Of a stretch of 64,000 nt of DNA, positions 42,790 through 51,594 are shown one piece after another (position 1 is the stretch's first letter; each line of letters begins with the position of its first letter). Source of the DNA: Curtobacterium sp. MCSS17_008 (GTDB taxonomy: Bacteria > Actinomycetota > Actinomycetes > Actinomycetales > Microbacteriaceae); NCBI RefSeq assembly GCF_003234185.1, contig NZ_QKSM01000003.1, forward strand, positions 124,001-188,000, written 5' to 3'. The position numbers and the translations under genes are program-made. A model generated the notes under the pieces. That model was not told where the DNA came from, did not search any database, and saw only the letters and a list, made by a program, of their open reading frames with translations.

Positions 42790-44445
42790 TCAGTCGCGGA
42801 CGAACTCGGTGATGACGACCCGTCCGGTCTTCCACCGCTGTTCGACGTGGAAGCCCCGCTCGGCCAGGACCGACGCCGTCTCCGGCTGGATGTTCCGTGC
42901 CTTCGGCGTCCCCCCGACGAACCAGACCGTGTCGATGTCACCGAGGCGGGCAGGGATCGTGCTCGACAGGTCGCCGTTCTGGTTCCAGAGCACGCCCGAC
43001 TCGGCGGCGTTCTTCCGCATGCCCAGGTCGGTCAGGCCGGTGAAAGCCCAGGGGTAGGACACACGGATGATCTCCGCGGTCGCTCCGGGGTGGCCGTAGA
43101 CGCTGCCGAACACCACGCCCTCGTTCGCGCCGGAGTGCTGTCCGCGCTCCGCGGCGATGATCGACGCGGCGTTCGCCCAGGTCGACTCCTGCTTCGACCT
43201 CGGGGTCTTGACGTCGATCGCGCTCGGCACGCTCATCACGAGGAAGAGCGCGAGGACGGCGGCGATGACGGCGCGCGGTCGGACCAGGGTGATCGCGAGG
43301 GCGATGAGGAGCGCGACGAACGGCAGGCTCAGCGACGCGTACTTCGGCGAGTACAGGTGCTTGCCGAGTGCGGTGACCGTGAGGAGCACGCCGGTGGGCA
43401 GCACCGCCAGCGGCAGGGCGACGCGGACGGCCTGTGCGCGGAGGAGCGAGCGCACGGTGGGGGAGCGTCGGTGTGCGGCGACCAGGGCTGTGGCGACGCC
43501 GGCGACGATGAGCGTCCACGCGACCGCGGCGTACGCGTCGACACCACCGAACCAGGCGGTGGAGAAGACCTGTGCGAACGTGCGGTCGCCGATGCCGGAG
43601 ATCCACGCGACCTGCTTCGACTGCGCCATCACCTCGAGCACGAGCGGCGAGACGACGACGGCGGCGGCTCCGGCGGCGACGGCCCAGCGGACGAGGACGG
43701 CTCGCGTGACGAGCGGGGCACGGTCGACGGGGCCTCGGTCGGACGGTGCCGAGCGCCCGGCCCGCCGCTGGGCGAGGAGCGTCCATGCCAGGGTCACCGC
43801 GTGGGCGACGACGGCCAGCGACAGGTAGACGTTCAGGCTGACCGCGACCAGCGCCAGTGCGCCGTAGGCCACCCACCACCGCAGGCTCGGGCCGGATCGG
43901 GTCCGTCGGACGGCGGTCATGCCGACGAGCGTCAGGGCGACGGCCAGTGCGGTGATGGTCGCGTAGGGGCGGCCCTCGGACCCCGCCCACTGGACACGGG
44001 GCAGGGCGAGGAAGACCAGGCCCGCGGTGACCCCCAGTCGACGGCCGCCCACGCGGCGGCCGAGTGCGACGACCAGACCGGCGGCGACGCCGATGGCGAG
44101 CGCGCTCGGGAAGCGCAGGGTGAACGGCGTGTAGCCCACGAGCCAGAACCACGCGTGCATCAGTGCGTAGTACAGGCCGTGCACGGCGTCGACGTTCTGC
44201 AGCTCGGCCCACAGCTGTGGCCAGCTCCGCTGGGCGCTCGTGACGGTCGCGGCTTCGTCGTACCAGATCGACGGCACCCAGGCGAAGAGCGCTCCGGTGA
44301 CGACGCCGAACGCGCCGACGGTGAGTTCCGGGGTGCGGACCGCGGCGAGCCGCACAGCCGTGGAGGCAGACCGCAGACGGCTCCGGACCGGCGCGACCCG
44401 CGTGGAGGCGGGGACGCGGATGGTACCGGTCTGTGGTGCAGTCAC
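42790..44445 (-). CDS. Membrane mannosyl-/glycosyltransferase, GT39-like
   Basis: A 551-residue polytopic membrane protein with about 11-12 hydrophobic segments. After a basic N-terminus the first loop has WVPSIWYDEAATVTSAQRSW, with the acidic Asp-Glu pair of polyprenyl-phosphate-sugar-dependent GT-C transferases, and VDAVHGLYYALMHAWFWLVGYTPFTLRFPSALAIG follows as in bacterial GT39/ArnT-like enzymes. The extracytoplasmic C-terminal part of about 150 residues ends with VVITEFVRD. Start GTG 44445 is chosen because TAGCGT at 44453-44458 (minus strand) is 7 bases upstream. It probably adds a sugar to an envelope lipid, polymer or protein. It is divergent from the molybdenum genes across 91 bases. 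Confidence 0.88.
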   Translation of the reverse strand: MTAPQTGTIRVPASTRVAPVRSRLRSASTAVRLAAVRTPELTVGAFGVVTGALFAWVPSIWYDEAATVTSAQRSWPQLWAELQNVDAVHGLYYALMHAWFWLVGYTPFTLRFPSALAIGVAAGLVVALGRRVGGRRLGVTAGLVFLALPRVQWAGSEGRPYATITALAVALTLVGMTAVRRTRSGPSLRWWVAYGALALVAVSLNVYLSLAVVAHAVTLAWTLLAQRRAGRSAPSDRGPVDRAPLVTRAVLVRWAVAAGAAAVVVSPLVLEVMAQSKQVAWISGIGDRTFAQVFSTAWFGGVDAYAAVAWTLIVAGVATALVAAHRRSPTVRSLLRAQAVRVALPLAVLPTGVLLTVTALGKHLYSPKYASLSLPFVALLIALAITLVRPRAVIAAVLALFLVMSVPSAIDVKTPRSKQESTWANAASIIAAERGQHSGANEGVVFGSVYGHPGATAEIIRVSYPWAFTGLTDLGMRKNAAESGVLWNQNGDLSSTIPARLGDIDTVWFVGGTPKARNIQPETASVLAERGFHVEQRWKTGRVVITEFVRD

Positions 44446-44536
44446 CCTGGTGACGCTAGCGGGCCCGGCTGGACGGGTACCCGGCGCACGCCCCAGCGTC
44501 CGTGAGAGTTCGCCATGCCGTAGGGTCACGGACACC

Positions 44537-44950
44537 ATGACGACACTCCGCATCCGCGACGCCGCGCGCTACCTGGGCGTCAGCGACGACACCGTCCGGC
44601 GCCTGGTGGATGCCGGCACCCTTCCCCGGTCCGAGGACGCCGCCGGGCGCACCGTGGTCGAGGGCCGCGACCTGGCGGCGTACGTCCGCGGTCGGGACGC
44701 CGGGCTCGAGGACCCGTCGGGGGTCAGGAGCTCCGCACGGAACCGGTTCGTGGGGATCGTCACCGAGCTCGTCGTCGAGGGTGTCGTCGCGCAGGTCGAG
44801 CTGCAGGCCGGACCGAACCGCGTGGTGTCGCTCATGACGGCCGAGGCGGTCCGCGACCTCGGGCTCGAGGTCGGGTCCGTGGCGGTCGCGTCCGTGAAGG
44901 CCACGATGGTCACCGTGGAGGTCCCCGAGCAGCCGGAGCGTGCACGGTGA
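44537..44950 (+). CDS. HTH (excisionase-type) plus Mop/TOBE molybdate-binding protein
   Basis: A 137-residue two-domain protein. Residues 4-53 are an excisionase/MerR-like helix-turn-helix (LRIRDAARYLGVSDDTVRRLVDAGTLP). Residues about 68-132 are a Mop/TOBE molybdate-binding domain (RNRFVGIVTELVVEGVVAQVELQ, ending SVKATMVTVEVP). This architecture is used in actinobacteria as a small molybdenum-responsive regulator or Mo-store. The ATG at 44537 is 10 bases after TAGGGT (44521-44526). It overlaps moeB by four bases (GTGA) and leads the genes for cofactor activation and molybdate uptake, so it may control them by molybdate level. Confidence 0.9.
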   Translation: MTTLRIRDAARYLGVSDDTVRRLVDAGTLPRSEDAAGRTVVEGRDLAAYVRGRDAGLEDPSGVRSSARNRFVGIVTELVVEGVVAQVELQAGPNRVVSLMTAEAVRDLGLEVGSVAVASVKATMVTVEVPEQPERAR

Positions 44951-46011
44951 CCAGCGGCGGTCAGGACCCGTCGGCGCTGGAGACCCGGCGTCGCACCACC
45001 TCGCGCACCGCCGCGCTGGACGGTGCCGGACAGCCCGCCCTCGACGCCCTGGCCACGGCCCGGGTGCTCGTCGTCGGCGCCGGCGGCCTCGGCGCGCCCG
45101 TGCTGACCTACCTGGCCGGGTCCGGCCTCGGACGGATCACGATCGTCGACCACGACGTCGTCGACACGTCCAACCTCGCCCGCCAGACCCTCTTCGCCGC
45201 GGCGGACGTCGGCCGACCGAAGGCCGAGTGCGCCGCGGCGCGCGTCCGCGCCGTCGACCCGGTCGTCGAGGTCGTCGCCCTCGTCGAGCGGTTCCGCCCC
45301 GAGCACGTGGCCGGGCACGACGTGGTGGTCGACGCCGCGGACAGCGTCGAGGTGACCCGCGCCGTCTCGGACGCCTGCGCCGAGGAGGGTGTGCCGTTCG
45401 TGTGGGGGACCGCCCTCGGCTACGACGGCCAGGTCTCGGTGTTCCACGACGCCGCGCCGGAGCCCGTCGACTTCCACGACCTGCACCCGGAGCCGCTGCC
45501 GGACGAGGGCTCCTGCGCCGCCGACGGGGTCCTGCCGGCGCTCTGCGGGGCGGTCGGCGCGGTGATGGCGGCGCAGGTCACCGCCCTCGTGGCCGGGCTC
45601 GGCGAACCCCTGACCGGTCGGGTGCTCACGGTCGACGCGCGGCGGTGGCGGTGGACCGAGAGTCCGCTCCGCCGTGGCTCGGGTTCGATCCGTCCCGCGG
45701 CACCGGCGGCCGGACCGCCCCGGGTCGCCCCTGCCGAGCTGGCGCGGTGGCTCGGCGACGACCGTCGCCCGGTCGTCATGGTCGACGTCCGCACGGAGGA
45801 GGAACTGGCGACCGGCGTCATCCCGGGTTCCCGGGTGCCCGGGCAGGAGACCGACGACGCCGAGCTCGTCGTCGTCTGTGCCTCCGGCGGGCGGGCCACG
45901 GCGTGGGCGCGGCGCGTGATGGCGGAGCGTCCGGACGACGCGCCGCCGGTGAGCGTGCTGGACGGCGGGATCACCGCGTGGCGTCGGGAAGGCCTCTCGA
46001 CCACCGCCTGA
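44947..46011 (+). CDS. moeB: MoeB/ThiF-type adenylyltransferase with C-terminal rhodanese domain
   Basis: A 354-residue fusion. Residues about 20-240 are an E1-like adenylyltransferase: VLVVGAGGLGAPVLTYLAGSGLG binds ATP, IVDHDVVDTSNLARQ holds the nucleotide contacts and Arg, and VVDAADSVEVTR follows. Residues 265-354 form a rhodanese domain with the persulfide Cys in VVCASGGRA. It would adenylate the C-terminal Gly of MoaD or ThiS and supply sulfur for molybdopterin. The CxxC zinc pairs of E. coli MoeB are not seen in the middle part, which instead has FHDLHPEPLPDEGSCAADG. It is coupled to the HTH-Mop gene and followed by modA. Confidence 0.9.
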   Translation: MTSGGQDPSALETRRRTTSRTAALDGAGQPALDALATARVLVVGAGGLGAPVLTYLAGSGLGRITIVDHDVVDTSNLARQTLFAAADVGRPKAECAAARVRAVDPVVEVVALVERFRPEHVAGHDVVVDAADSVEVTRAVSDACAEEGVPFVWGTALGYDGQVSVFHDAAPEPVDFHDLHPEPLPDEGSCAADGVLPALCGAVGAVMAAQVTALVAGLGEPLTGRVLTVDARRWRWTESPLRRGSGSIRPAAPAAGPPRVAPAELARWLGDDRRPVVMVDVRTEEELATGVIPGSRVPGQETDDAELVVVCASGGRATAWARRVMAERPDDAPPVSVLDGGITAWRREGLSTTA

Positions 46012-46036
46012 CCGCACCTGCGGCTAGGATCGCAGC

Positions 46037-46855
46037 GTGAAGACGCTCCTGCGCTCCGCTGCCGTCACCGCGGTCGTCATCGCCGCACTGGCGACGTCCG
46101 CCTGCTCGTCATCGCCGGGCGCGGGCGCAGGCGCGGGGAGAGGCAGCAGCACGGGCAGCGCCACCGGCTCCTCCGCCCCGACCGGCTCGATCACCGTGTT
46201 CGCCGCCGCCTCGCTCCAGCGCACCTTCACGGAGCTGGGCGAGCGGTACGAGCAGGAGCACCCGGGCACGACGATCACCTTCTCGTTCGCAGGTTCGAGC
46301 GACCTCGTCTCGCAGATCCGCAACGGGGCCCCGGCCGACGTGTTCGCGTCGGCGGACGAGGCGACCATGGCGGAGCTCACGGGCGCCGACCTCGCGACCG
46401 GGTGGCCGAGGGACTTCGCCACGAACACGCTCGAGATCGCGGTCGCGCCGGGGAACCCGGAGGGCATCGAGGACCTGCGCGACCTGGCGTCGTCCGACGT
46501 GCAGCTCGTCACGTGCGCGTCCCCCGTGCCGTGCGGCGCCGCCGCCGATGCGGTCGAGCGTGCCGCCGGGGTGACCCTGCGTCCCGTCAGCGAGGAGCAG
46601 TCCGTCGCCGACGTCCTCGGCAAGGTGGCGTCGGGCCAGGCGGACGCCGGCCTGGTCTACGTCACCGACGTCGCCGGTTCCGGCGGGAGGGTCGACGGCG
46701 TCCGCTTCGAGGAGTCCACGGAGGCCGTCAACACGTACCCGATCGGTGTCCTGCAGGGGTCGACGAACCCGGGGCTCGCGGCGTCGTTCGCCGCGTACGT
46801 CCGCTCCGACGCCGGTCGGCAGGTGCTCACCGACGCCGGGTTCGGTGCGCCCTGA
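46037..46855 (+). CDS. modA: Molybdate ABC transporter substrate-binding lipoprotein ModA
   Basis: A 272-residue lipoprotein. The signal peptide ends with ATSAC and the lipidated residue is Cys23; a Ser/Gly/Ala-rich linker follows. [17 protein letters not shown] is the ModA opening with the oxyanion-binding Ser, and [27 protein letters not shown] is its core motif. [11 protein letters not shown] and INT-type [24 protein letters not shown] complete it. It captures molybdate or tungstate outside the membrane. Start GTG 46037 has TAGGAT at 46025-46030, six bases upstream. Its stop overlaps the modB start by one base. Confidence 0.95.
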   Translation: MKTLLRSAAVTAVVIAALATSACSSSPGAGAGAGRGSSTGSATGSSAPTGSITVFAAASLQRTFTELGERYEQEHPGTTITFSFAGSSDLVSQIRNGAPADVFASADEATMAELTGADLATGWPRDFATNTLEIAVAPGNPEGIEDLRDLASSDVQLVTCASPVPCGAAADAVERAAGVTLRPVSEEQSVADVLGKVASGQADAGLVYVTDVAGSGGRVDGVRFEESTEAVNTYPIGVLQGSTNPGLAASFAAYVRSDAGRQVLTDAGFGAP

Positions 46856-47748
46856 TGATGCAGACCGAGTCGACCGGGCAGATCGCGCCGACCGGGCAGA
46901 CCGCGCCGACCGGACAGACCGCGCCGACCGGGCAGCGGTCCGCACGCCGGCCCTCCGCGGCGCACCGGCGTACCCCGGTGCCGTGGTGGCTGCCCGTGCC
47001 GGCGGTGGTCGGCGGCCTGTTCGTCGTCGTGCCCGTGCTCGCGATGACCGGCCGGGTCGACTGGTCGTCGTTCGTCGCTCTCGTCACCTCGCCGGCCTCG
47101 ACGACCGCCCTGGGACTGAGCCTCGGGACCGCGGCCGCTGCGACCGGGCTCTCCTTCGCCCTCGGCTACCCGCTCGCCGTGCTCTTCGCCCGCTCGACCT
47201 CGCGCTGGGTGGGGGTGCTCCGCGCGCTCGTCCTGCTGCCGCTCGTCCTGCCGCCGGTCGTCGGTGGCCTCGCACTGCTGGCGGCGTACGGCCGACTCGG
47301 TGTGCTCGGGGCGTTCCTCGACGAGCACGGCCTCCGCATCGCGTTCACCACGACGGCGGTGGTCATGGCGCAGGTCTTCGTGTCGATGCCGTTCCTCGTG
47401 TCGTCGATCGAGGGATCGCTCCGCAGCGGAGGTGACCGCGCCGAACGCATCGCCGCGACGCTGGGGGCCGGGCCGACCCGCACCCTCCTCACGGTGACGA
47501 CACCGCGCGTGCTCCCGGGGATCACGGCCGGACTCGTGCTGTGCGGAGCGCGGGCGCTCGGTGAGTTCGGCGCGACGCTGACCTTCGCCGGCAGCCTGCA
47601 GGGCGTCACGCGGACGCTCCCGCTCGAGGTGTACCTGCAGCGCGAGGTCGATCCGGACACGGCCGTCGCCCTGGCGCTGGTCCTCGTCGTGGTCGCCCTG
47701 GTCGTCATCGGCACGACGACCCTGCGGACGCGTTCGGTGGTCGCGTGA
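46855..47748 (+). CDS. modB: Molybdate ABC transporter permease ModB
   Basis: A 297-residue permease with six helices. [31 protein letters not shown] is the ModB/CysT-type opening, and [32 protein letters not shown] is the EAA loop that contacts ModC. Near the end [20 protein letters not shown] is the ModB signature. The N-terminus carries an unusual extension, residues about 7-27, in which PTGQTA is repeated by an 18-base DNA repeat. Start ATG 46855 overlaps the modA stop (TGATG), with a second ATG adjacent. It forms the channel for molybdate uptake. Confidence 0.94.
   Translation: MMQTESTGQIAPTGQTAPTGQTAPTGQRSARRPSAAHRRTPVPWWLPVPAVVGGLFVVVPVLAMTGRVDWSSFVALVTSPASTTALGLSLGTAAAATGLSFALGYPLAVLFARSTSRWVGVLRALVLLPLVLPPVVGGLALLAAYGRLGVLGAFLDEHGLRIAFTTTAVVMAQVFVSMPFLVSSIEGSLRSGGDRAERIAATLGAGPTRTLLTVTTPRVLPGITAGLVLCGARALGEFGATLTFAGSLQGVTRTLPLEVYLQREVDPDTAVALALVLVVVALVVIGTTTLRTRSVVA
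46873..46935. repeat. 18-base in-frame tandem repeat in the modB 5' end
   Basis: Units start at 46873, 46891 and 46909, with a half unit at 46927-46935. The unit ACCGGGCAGACCGCGCCG encodes TGQTAP. The first copy has ATC for ACC and the third has GGA for GGG. It lengthens the cytoplasmic N-terminus of ModB without disturbing helices. Confidence 0.9.
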
Positions 47749-48773
47749 GTGCGGCGGACCGGGGGCTCCGGGCCCACCTCGTCGTGCCCGAGCGCGGCGT
47801 CGACGTCCGTCTGGAGATCGGCGCGGACGAGTGCGTCGCCCTCGTCGGCCCGAACGGTGCCGGCAAGTCCACCGTGGTCGAGGCCCTCGCCGGTCTCCTC
47901 CGCACCCGCGGCGGCAGCGTTCAGCTCGCCGGCCGGGACCTCACGGCAGTGCCGACCCACCGACGCAGGGTCGGCCTGGTCGCGCAGCGCCCCGACCTGT
48001 TCGCGCACCGGACGGTCGCCGGCAACGTCGCCTTCGGTCCGCGGGCCACGGGTGCGAGCGGACGGGAGGCACGGCAGCGCTCCGCCGCGGCCCTCGCCGC
48101 GGTCGGCGCGTCTGCCCTGGCCGGCCGGTCGCCGAGCACGCTGTCGGGCGGGCAGGCGCAACGGGTGGCGACCGCCCGCGCGCTCGCCACCGACCCGGCG
48201 CTGCTGCTCCTCGACGAGCCGACCTCGGCCCTCGACGTCGACGCGCGCGCCGAGGTCCGCGATGCACTGCGGACGGCCCGGGCCGGCCGGCCGACGCTCC
48301 TCGTCACGCACGACCCGCTCGAGGCCGTCGCCCTGGCGGACCGGGTGGTCGTGCTGCAGGACGGGCGGGTGGTCGAGGAGGGAACGACCGACGTCGTGCT
48401 CCGACGCCCGCGCACGCCGTTCTCGGCGTCGTTCTCGGGACTCGTGCTCGTCCCGGGGACCGCCACCGCGACCGGGATCGCTCCCGACGGCGGTGGCGAG
48501 CTGGCATCCCGAGCGCACTCCGTGCCTCCCGGCCTGTCAGCCGTGGCGGCGCTGCACCCGACGGCCGTGCGCCTCCGGCGGGACGGCACCGGACTCGTGC
48601 GCAGGGTCACCTCGGTCGAGCCGCGTGACGGGCTGGTCCGCGTGCGTGCTGGTGACCTGGTGGCCGACGTCACCGTGGCGACGGCCGCGGGACTCGGGCT
48701 GGAGCCGGGCGCGACCGTCCGGGTCGTCGTCGGCCCGGACGAGGTCAGCGTCTACGAACCCGCGGGCACCTGA
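47745..48773 (+). CDS. modC: Molybdate ABC transporter ATPase ModC
   Basis: A 342-residue ABC ATPase with a C-terminal TOBE domain. Walker [10 protein letters not shown] is at residues about 36-44. A Q-loop in [15 protein letters not shown], the signature LSGGQAQR, Walker [13 protein letters not shown] and the switch His in VTHD all fit an active ATPase. Residues about 265-340 ([11 protein letters not shown] to [13 protein letters not shown]) form a single TOBE-like domain. The GTG start overlaps the modB stop by four bases. Within the coding region, a left arm (48059-48074) and a right arm (48522-48534) of the intergenic hairpin repeat are found separately. It converges on moaD. Confidence 0.94.
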   Translation: MSAADRGLRAHLVVPERGVDVRLEIGADECVALVGPNGAGKSTVVEALAGLLRTRGGSVQLAGRDLTAVPTHRRRVGLVAQRPDLFAHRTVAGNVAFGPRATGASGREARQRSAAALAAVGASALAGRSPSTLSGGQAQRVATARALATDPALLLLDEPTSALDVDARAEVRDALRTARAGRPTLLVTHDPLEAVALADRVVVLQDGRVVEEGTTDVVLRRPRTPFSASFSGLVLVPGTATATGIAPDGGGELASRAHSVPPGLSAVAALHPTAVRLRRDGTGLVRRVTSVEPRDGLVRVRAGDLVADVTVATAAGLGLEPGATVRVVVGPDEVSVYEPAGT

Positions 48774-48774
48774 C

Positions 48775-49020
48775 CTAGCCGCCCGCGAAGGGCGGCATGA
48801 CGTCGACCGTGTGGACACCGTCGAGCGTCGTCGACCGGTCGCGGGTCGTCACGCCGTCGACCAGGTAGGAGCACCGCTCCTGCAGCGCCGTCCAGCGGTC
48901 CGGGTCGGCCGCCGGGACGCTCCGCAGGGCCTCGTCGAGCGTCGTCGCCTCCACCGCGGTCTCGTCCTGTCCGACGGCCGCCCGGGCCGCCGCGAAGAAC
49001 CGCATCGTCGTCACGGTCAT
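48775..49020 (-). CDS. moaD: Molybdopterin synthase small subunit / sulfur carrier (MoaD/ThiS family)
   Basis: An 81-residue beta-grasp sulfur carrier. MRFFAAARAAVGQDE opens the fold and the protein ends in PPFAGG; the C-terminal Gly-Gly is the site that is adenylated and thiocarboxylated. Length matches MoaD. The stop is one base from that of modC on the opposite strand. Its ATG overlaps the moaA stop by four bases (ATGA), so it is translated with moaA. The adjacent MoeB-rhodanese protein is the natural activating partner. The large subunit gene moaE is not in this window. Confidence 0.93.
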   Translation of the reverse strand: MTVTTMRFFAAARAAVGQDETAVEATTLDEALRSVPAADPDRWTALQERCSYLVDGVTTRDRSTTLDGVHTVDVMPPFAGG

Positions 49021-50096
49021 CCTCCGATCGCGCTCATGCCGCGGGCCGGGTGGACGATCCCGTCCGCGTCGTCGCCGTGGTCGCGCGGCTTCGCCCACAT
49101 GGCGCGGCGCCACGTGTCGAGCAGGACGTCGTCCGGAGCGCCGGCGCGCAGGGGCCCGAGCAGGTCGACCTCGTCGTCCGAGAACAGGCAGGACCGGACG
49201 TGTCCCTCGGCGGTCAGGCGCGTCCGGGTGCAGTCGGCGCAGAACGACTCGGTGATGCTCGCGATCACCCCGACCGTGCCGAGCGGCCCGCCGTCGAACG
49301 ACCGCACCCGGTACCGCTCTGCCGGGGCGCCGTCACGCGGGGCCGCGTCCGGCTCGAGCAGGTAGTGCTCACCGAGCAGCGCGCGGGTCTCCTCGGCGGT
49401 GACCATCGTCGCGCCGTCCCAGGCGTGGCCCGGGTCGAGCGGCATCTGCTCGATGAACCGGAGCTCGTGGCCGCGCTCGAGGCACCAGGCGAGCAGGTCG
49501 ACCGCCAGGTGGTCGTTCACGCCGCGCAGCAGCACGGCGTTCACCTTCACACCGAGCCCGGCATCGGCGGCGGCCGCGATGCCCTCGAGCACGCGGTCGA
49601 GGAAGGGGCGACGGGTCACCTCGGCGAAGACGTCGGGATCGACGGTGTCGAGGGAGACGTTGACGCGACGCAGGCCCGCGTCCGCAAGGGCCTGTGCCCG
49701 GTTCGCCAGTCCGATCGCGTTCGTGGTGATCGAGAGCTCGACGTCATGCGCCGAGCAGCGGCGGACGATGTCGACGAGGTCGGCGCGCAGGAGCGGTTCG
49801 CCCCCGGTGAAGCGGACCTTGCGGACGCCGAGCGTGCCGGCGGCGAGCCCGACCAGCCGGTCGATCTCCTCCGCCGTCATGAGGGCGTCCGACGGGATCA
49901 CCGGCAGGCCCTCGGCCGGCATGCAGTAGGTGCAGCGGAGGTTGCAGCGCTCGGTGAGCGAGACGCGCAGGTCGACGGCGCGTCGGGCGAAGCGGTCGAC
50001 CAGGCCGGGGTCGTCACCCGGCCGCGGCGGCAGCGCCGGCGACTCGCTGCGCACCCGGCGCAGCAGGCCGGTCGAGGGCAGGATCCGCGCCGTCAC
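49017..50096 (-). CDS. moaA: GTP 3',8-cyclase MoaA
   Basis: A 359-residue radical SAM enzyme that converts GTP to 3',8-cyclo-GTP in the first step of molybdenum cofactor synthesis. The radical SAM cluster ligands are Cys51, Cys55 and Cys58 in TERCNLRCTYCMP. RKVRFTGGEPLLR is the SAM-binding GGEP motif. CADCTRTRLTAEGHVRSCLF holds the second cluster's Cys residues. The C-terminus MSAIGG retains the Gly-Gly pair needed for activity. Start GTG 50096 has TAGCAT at 50104-50109 (minus strand) 7 bases upstream; this hexamer overlaps the stop codon of the preceding gene. It precedes moaD. Confidence 0.96.
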   Translation of the reverse strand: MTARILPSTGLLRRVRSESPALPPRPGDDPGLVDRFARRAVDLRVSLTERCNLRCTYCMPAEGLPVIPSDALMTAEEIDRLVGLAAGTLGVRKVRFTGGEPLLRADLVDIVRRCSAHDVELSITTNAIGLANRAQALADAGLRRVNVSLDTVDPDVFAEVTRRPFLDRVLEGIAAAADAGLGVKVNAVLLRGVNDHLAVDLLAWCLERGHELRFIEQMPLDPGHAWDGATMVTAEETRALLGEHYLLEPDAAPRDGAPAERYRVRSFDGGPLGTVGVIASITESFCADCTRTRLTAEGHVRSCLFSDDEVDLLGPLRAGAPDDVLLDTWRRAMWAKPRDHGDDADGIVHPARGMSAIGG

Positions 50097-50103
50097 CCGG
50101 CCG

Positions 50104-50109
50104 ATGCTA
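50104..50109 (-). promoter_or_regulatory. Leaderless -10 hexamer of moaA overlapping a stop codon
   Basis: TAGCAT on the minus strand lies 7 bases before the moaA GTG and includes the TAG stop (50107-50109) of the upstream mannosyltransferase gene. The same TAG therefore ends one gene and begins the likely -10 of the next. Confidence 0.65.
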
Positions 50110-51540
50110 CCTCGCGTCGACGGTCCGTGGTCTGCGGGGATCGAGCCGTCGTCCCCAGCGCAGCCAGTCCTCGCGGCGGGTGCGGACGAGCGTGACGACC
50201 AGGATGACGGCCACCGCGGCGAGCAACCACCACCGGTACGCCGGGGCCGACGGCCAGACGCCGCGCAGGGCGATCGCGAGGTTCAACGCCATCCACTCCC
50301 ACCGGCCGGAGAGCACGACGAACGGGATGAGGAGCAGCGCGTACCACGGGTACCGCGGGGTCACGGCGAGGAAGGTCACGCCGATCATCAGCACCTCGGC
50401 AGACCACGGCCGTGCCGGGTCGGCCAGGCGCCAGGCGACCACGGCGGCGAGGAGCACGACGAGCCCGACCACGACCGTCGCGGCGTCGCCGGGGAACACC
50501 AGGGAGACGAGGGCGAAGCGGGACCCGTCCTCGTAGCCCTCCTCGGACAGGTAGCCGGGCAGGTAGCCGAGCACCTTCACGCCCGTCGTGATGACGTACG
50601 GCACGTAGAGCAGCGCGAACACGGCGACGCCGACCGGGATCGCCCACCAGTACCGCCAGCGCCCGAACAGCGGTGGGTACACGATCGCGGGGATGAGCTT
50701 CGTGGCCGTCGCCGCGCCGAGGGCGATGCCGCCCCAGACCGGCCGGCCGAAGGCGACGAGCACGACCCCCGCGGTGGCGAGCGCGGCACCGACGACGTCG
50801 ACGTGCGAGTTCGTGACCGCCTCGGACGCGACGAGCGGGGACCACGCCCACAGCGCCGCCCACCAGGTCGGGCGCCCGATCCGGCGGAGCACCAGCACCA
50901 GGCCGACCGTGACACCGAGCGACACGAGGAGCCCCGCCACCTGGAACGGCATGTACTGGGCCGTGGCGGGGACGAAGGCGCGGACCCCGGCGAACCACAG
51001 TTGCGCCATCGGCGGGTAGATCGTGGTGACGTCCGGCCGGTTGATCGCGACGCAGTGCCCGTCCGCCCCGTCACCCAACCCCCGCATCCGCGGTTCGAGG
51101 GGCTCGCACGTGCCGTCGATCTTGTCCGGGAACAGCCAGTCGGGGCGCAGACCGGACAGTGCCCCGGACTGCGGCGTGTGCGCGTACGGCGAGATGCCGG
51201 CGTGCTGCACGATGCCGTCCCAGGCGTACCGGGCAGAGTCGGTGCTGGTGTTCGGCGGACCGGCGAGCGCCGCGACCCCGACCACGACCGCACCGCCGAG
51301 GACGATCCGGGTCATCCACTCGCGGGGCACGAAGCGCAGCGCGAGGACGGCTCCGGCGAAGACCGCCCAAGCGATGAGCGTCCACGCAACGAATGGTGCA
51401 CGATGACCGGCACGGAGGAACCCCAGATGCGTGATGCCGAAGGCGATGACGCCCGACAGCGCCAGCACGCCGACGACGGACAGGACGGTCGACACGATCG
51501 CGGACGTCGGGACGGTGGCGGCGCGCGGTCGACTGCTCAT
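50107..51540 (-). CDS. Polyprenol-phosphate-mannose-type membrane glycosyltransferase (GT87/MptB-like)
   Basis: A 477-residue polytopic protein with about 11-12 helices. The first extracytoplasmic loop has GPPNTSTDSARYAWDGIVQHAGISPYAHTP, where Asp and Arg residues are typical of GT-C mannosyltransferases of the DUF2029/GT87 or MptB type. RPDVTTIYPPMAQLWF is a second conserved loop, and YPPLFGRWRYWW and LAVTPRYPWYALLLIPF are later family segments. These enzymes extend mannans such as lipomannan. Start ATG 51540 follows TAGCCT at 51550-51555 (minus strand), nine bases upstream. It lies within the molybdenum region but shows no functional link to it. Confidence 0.88.
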   Translation of the reverse strand: MSSRPRAATVPTSAIVSTVLSVVGVLALSGVIAFGITHLGFLRAGHRAPFVAWTLIAWAVFAGAVLALRFVPREWMTRIVLGGAVVVGVAALAGPPNTSTDSARYAWDGIVQHAGISPYAHTPQSGALSGLRPDWLFPDKIDGTCEPLEPRMRGLGDGADGHCVAINRPDVTTIYPPMAQLWFAGVRAFVPATAQYMPFQVAGLLVSLGVTVGLVLVLRRIGRPTWWAALWAWSPLVASEAVTNSHVDVVGAALATAGVVLVAFGRPVWGGIALGAATATKLIPAIVYPPLFGRWRYWWAIPVGVAVFALLYVPYVITTGVKVLGYLPGYLSEEGYEDGSRFALVSLVFPGDAATVVVGLVVLLAAVVAWRLADPARPWSAEVLMIGVTFLAVTPRYPWYALLLIPFVVLSGRWEWMALNLAIALRGVWPSAPAYRWWLLAAVAVILVVTLVRTRREDWLRWGRRLDPRRPRTVDAR

Positions 51541-51594
51541 GGTGACCCGAGGCTACCGATCGCGCGGCGTCTGCTGCTGGACGCCCGGGCCGCG

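Noticed and set aside
46402-46854. In-frame extension upstream of modB
   Set aside because: It overlaps modA in another frame; the ATG at 46855 overlapping the modA stop is the natural coupled start.
49930-51594. Long in-frame extension upstream of the molybdoenzyme
   Set aside because: It runs antisense through the mannosyltransferase gene and is highly charged; the membrane domain begins only after the ATG at 51595.
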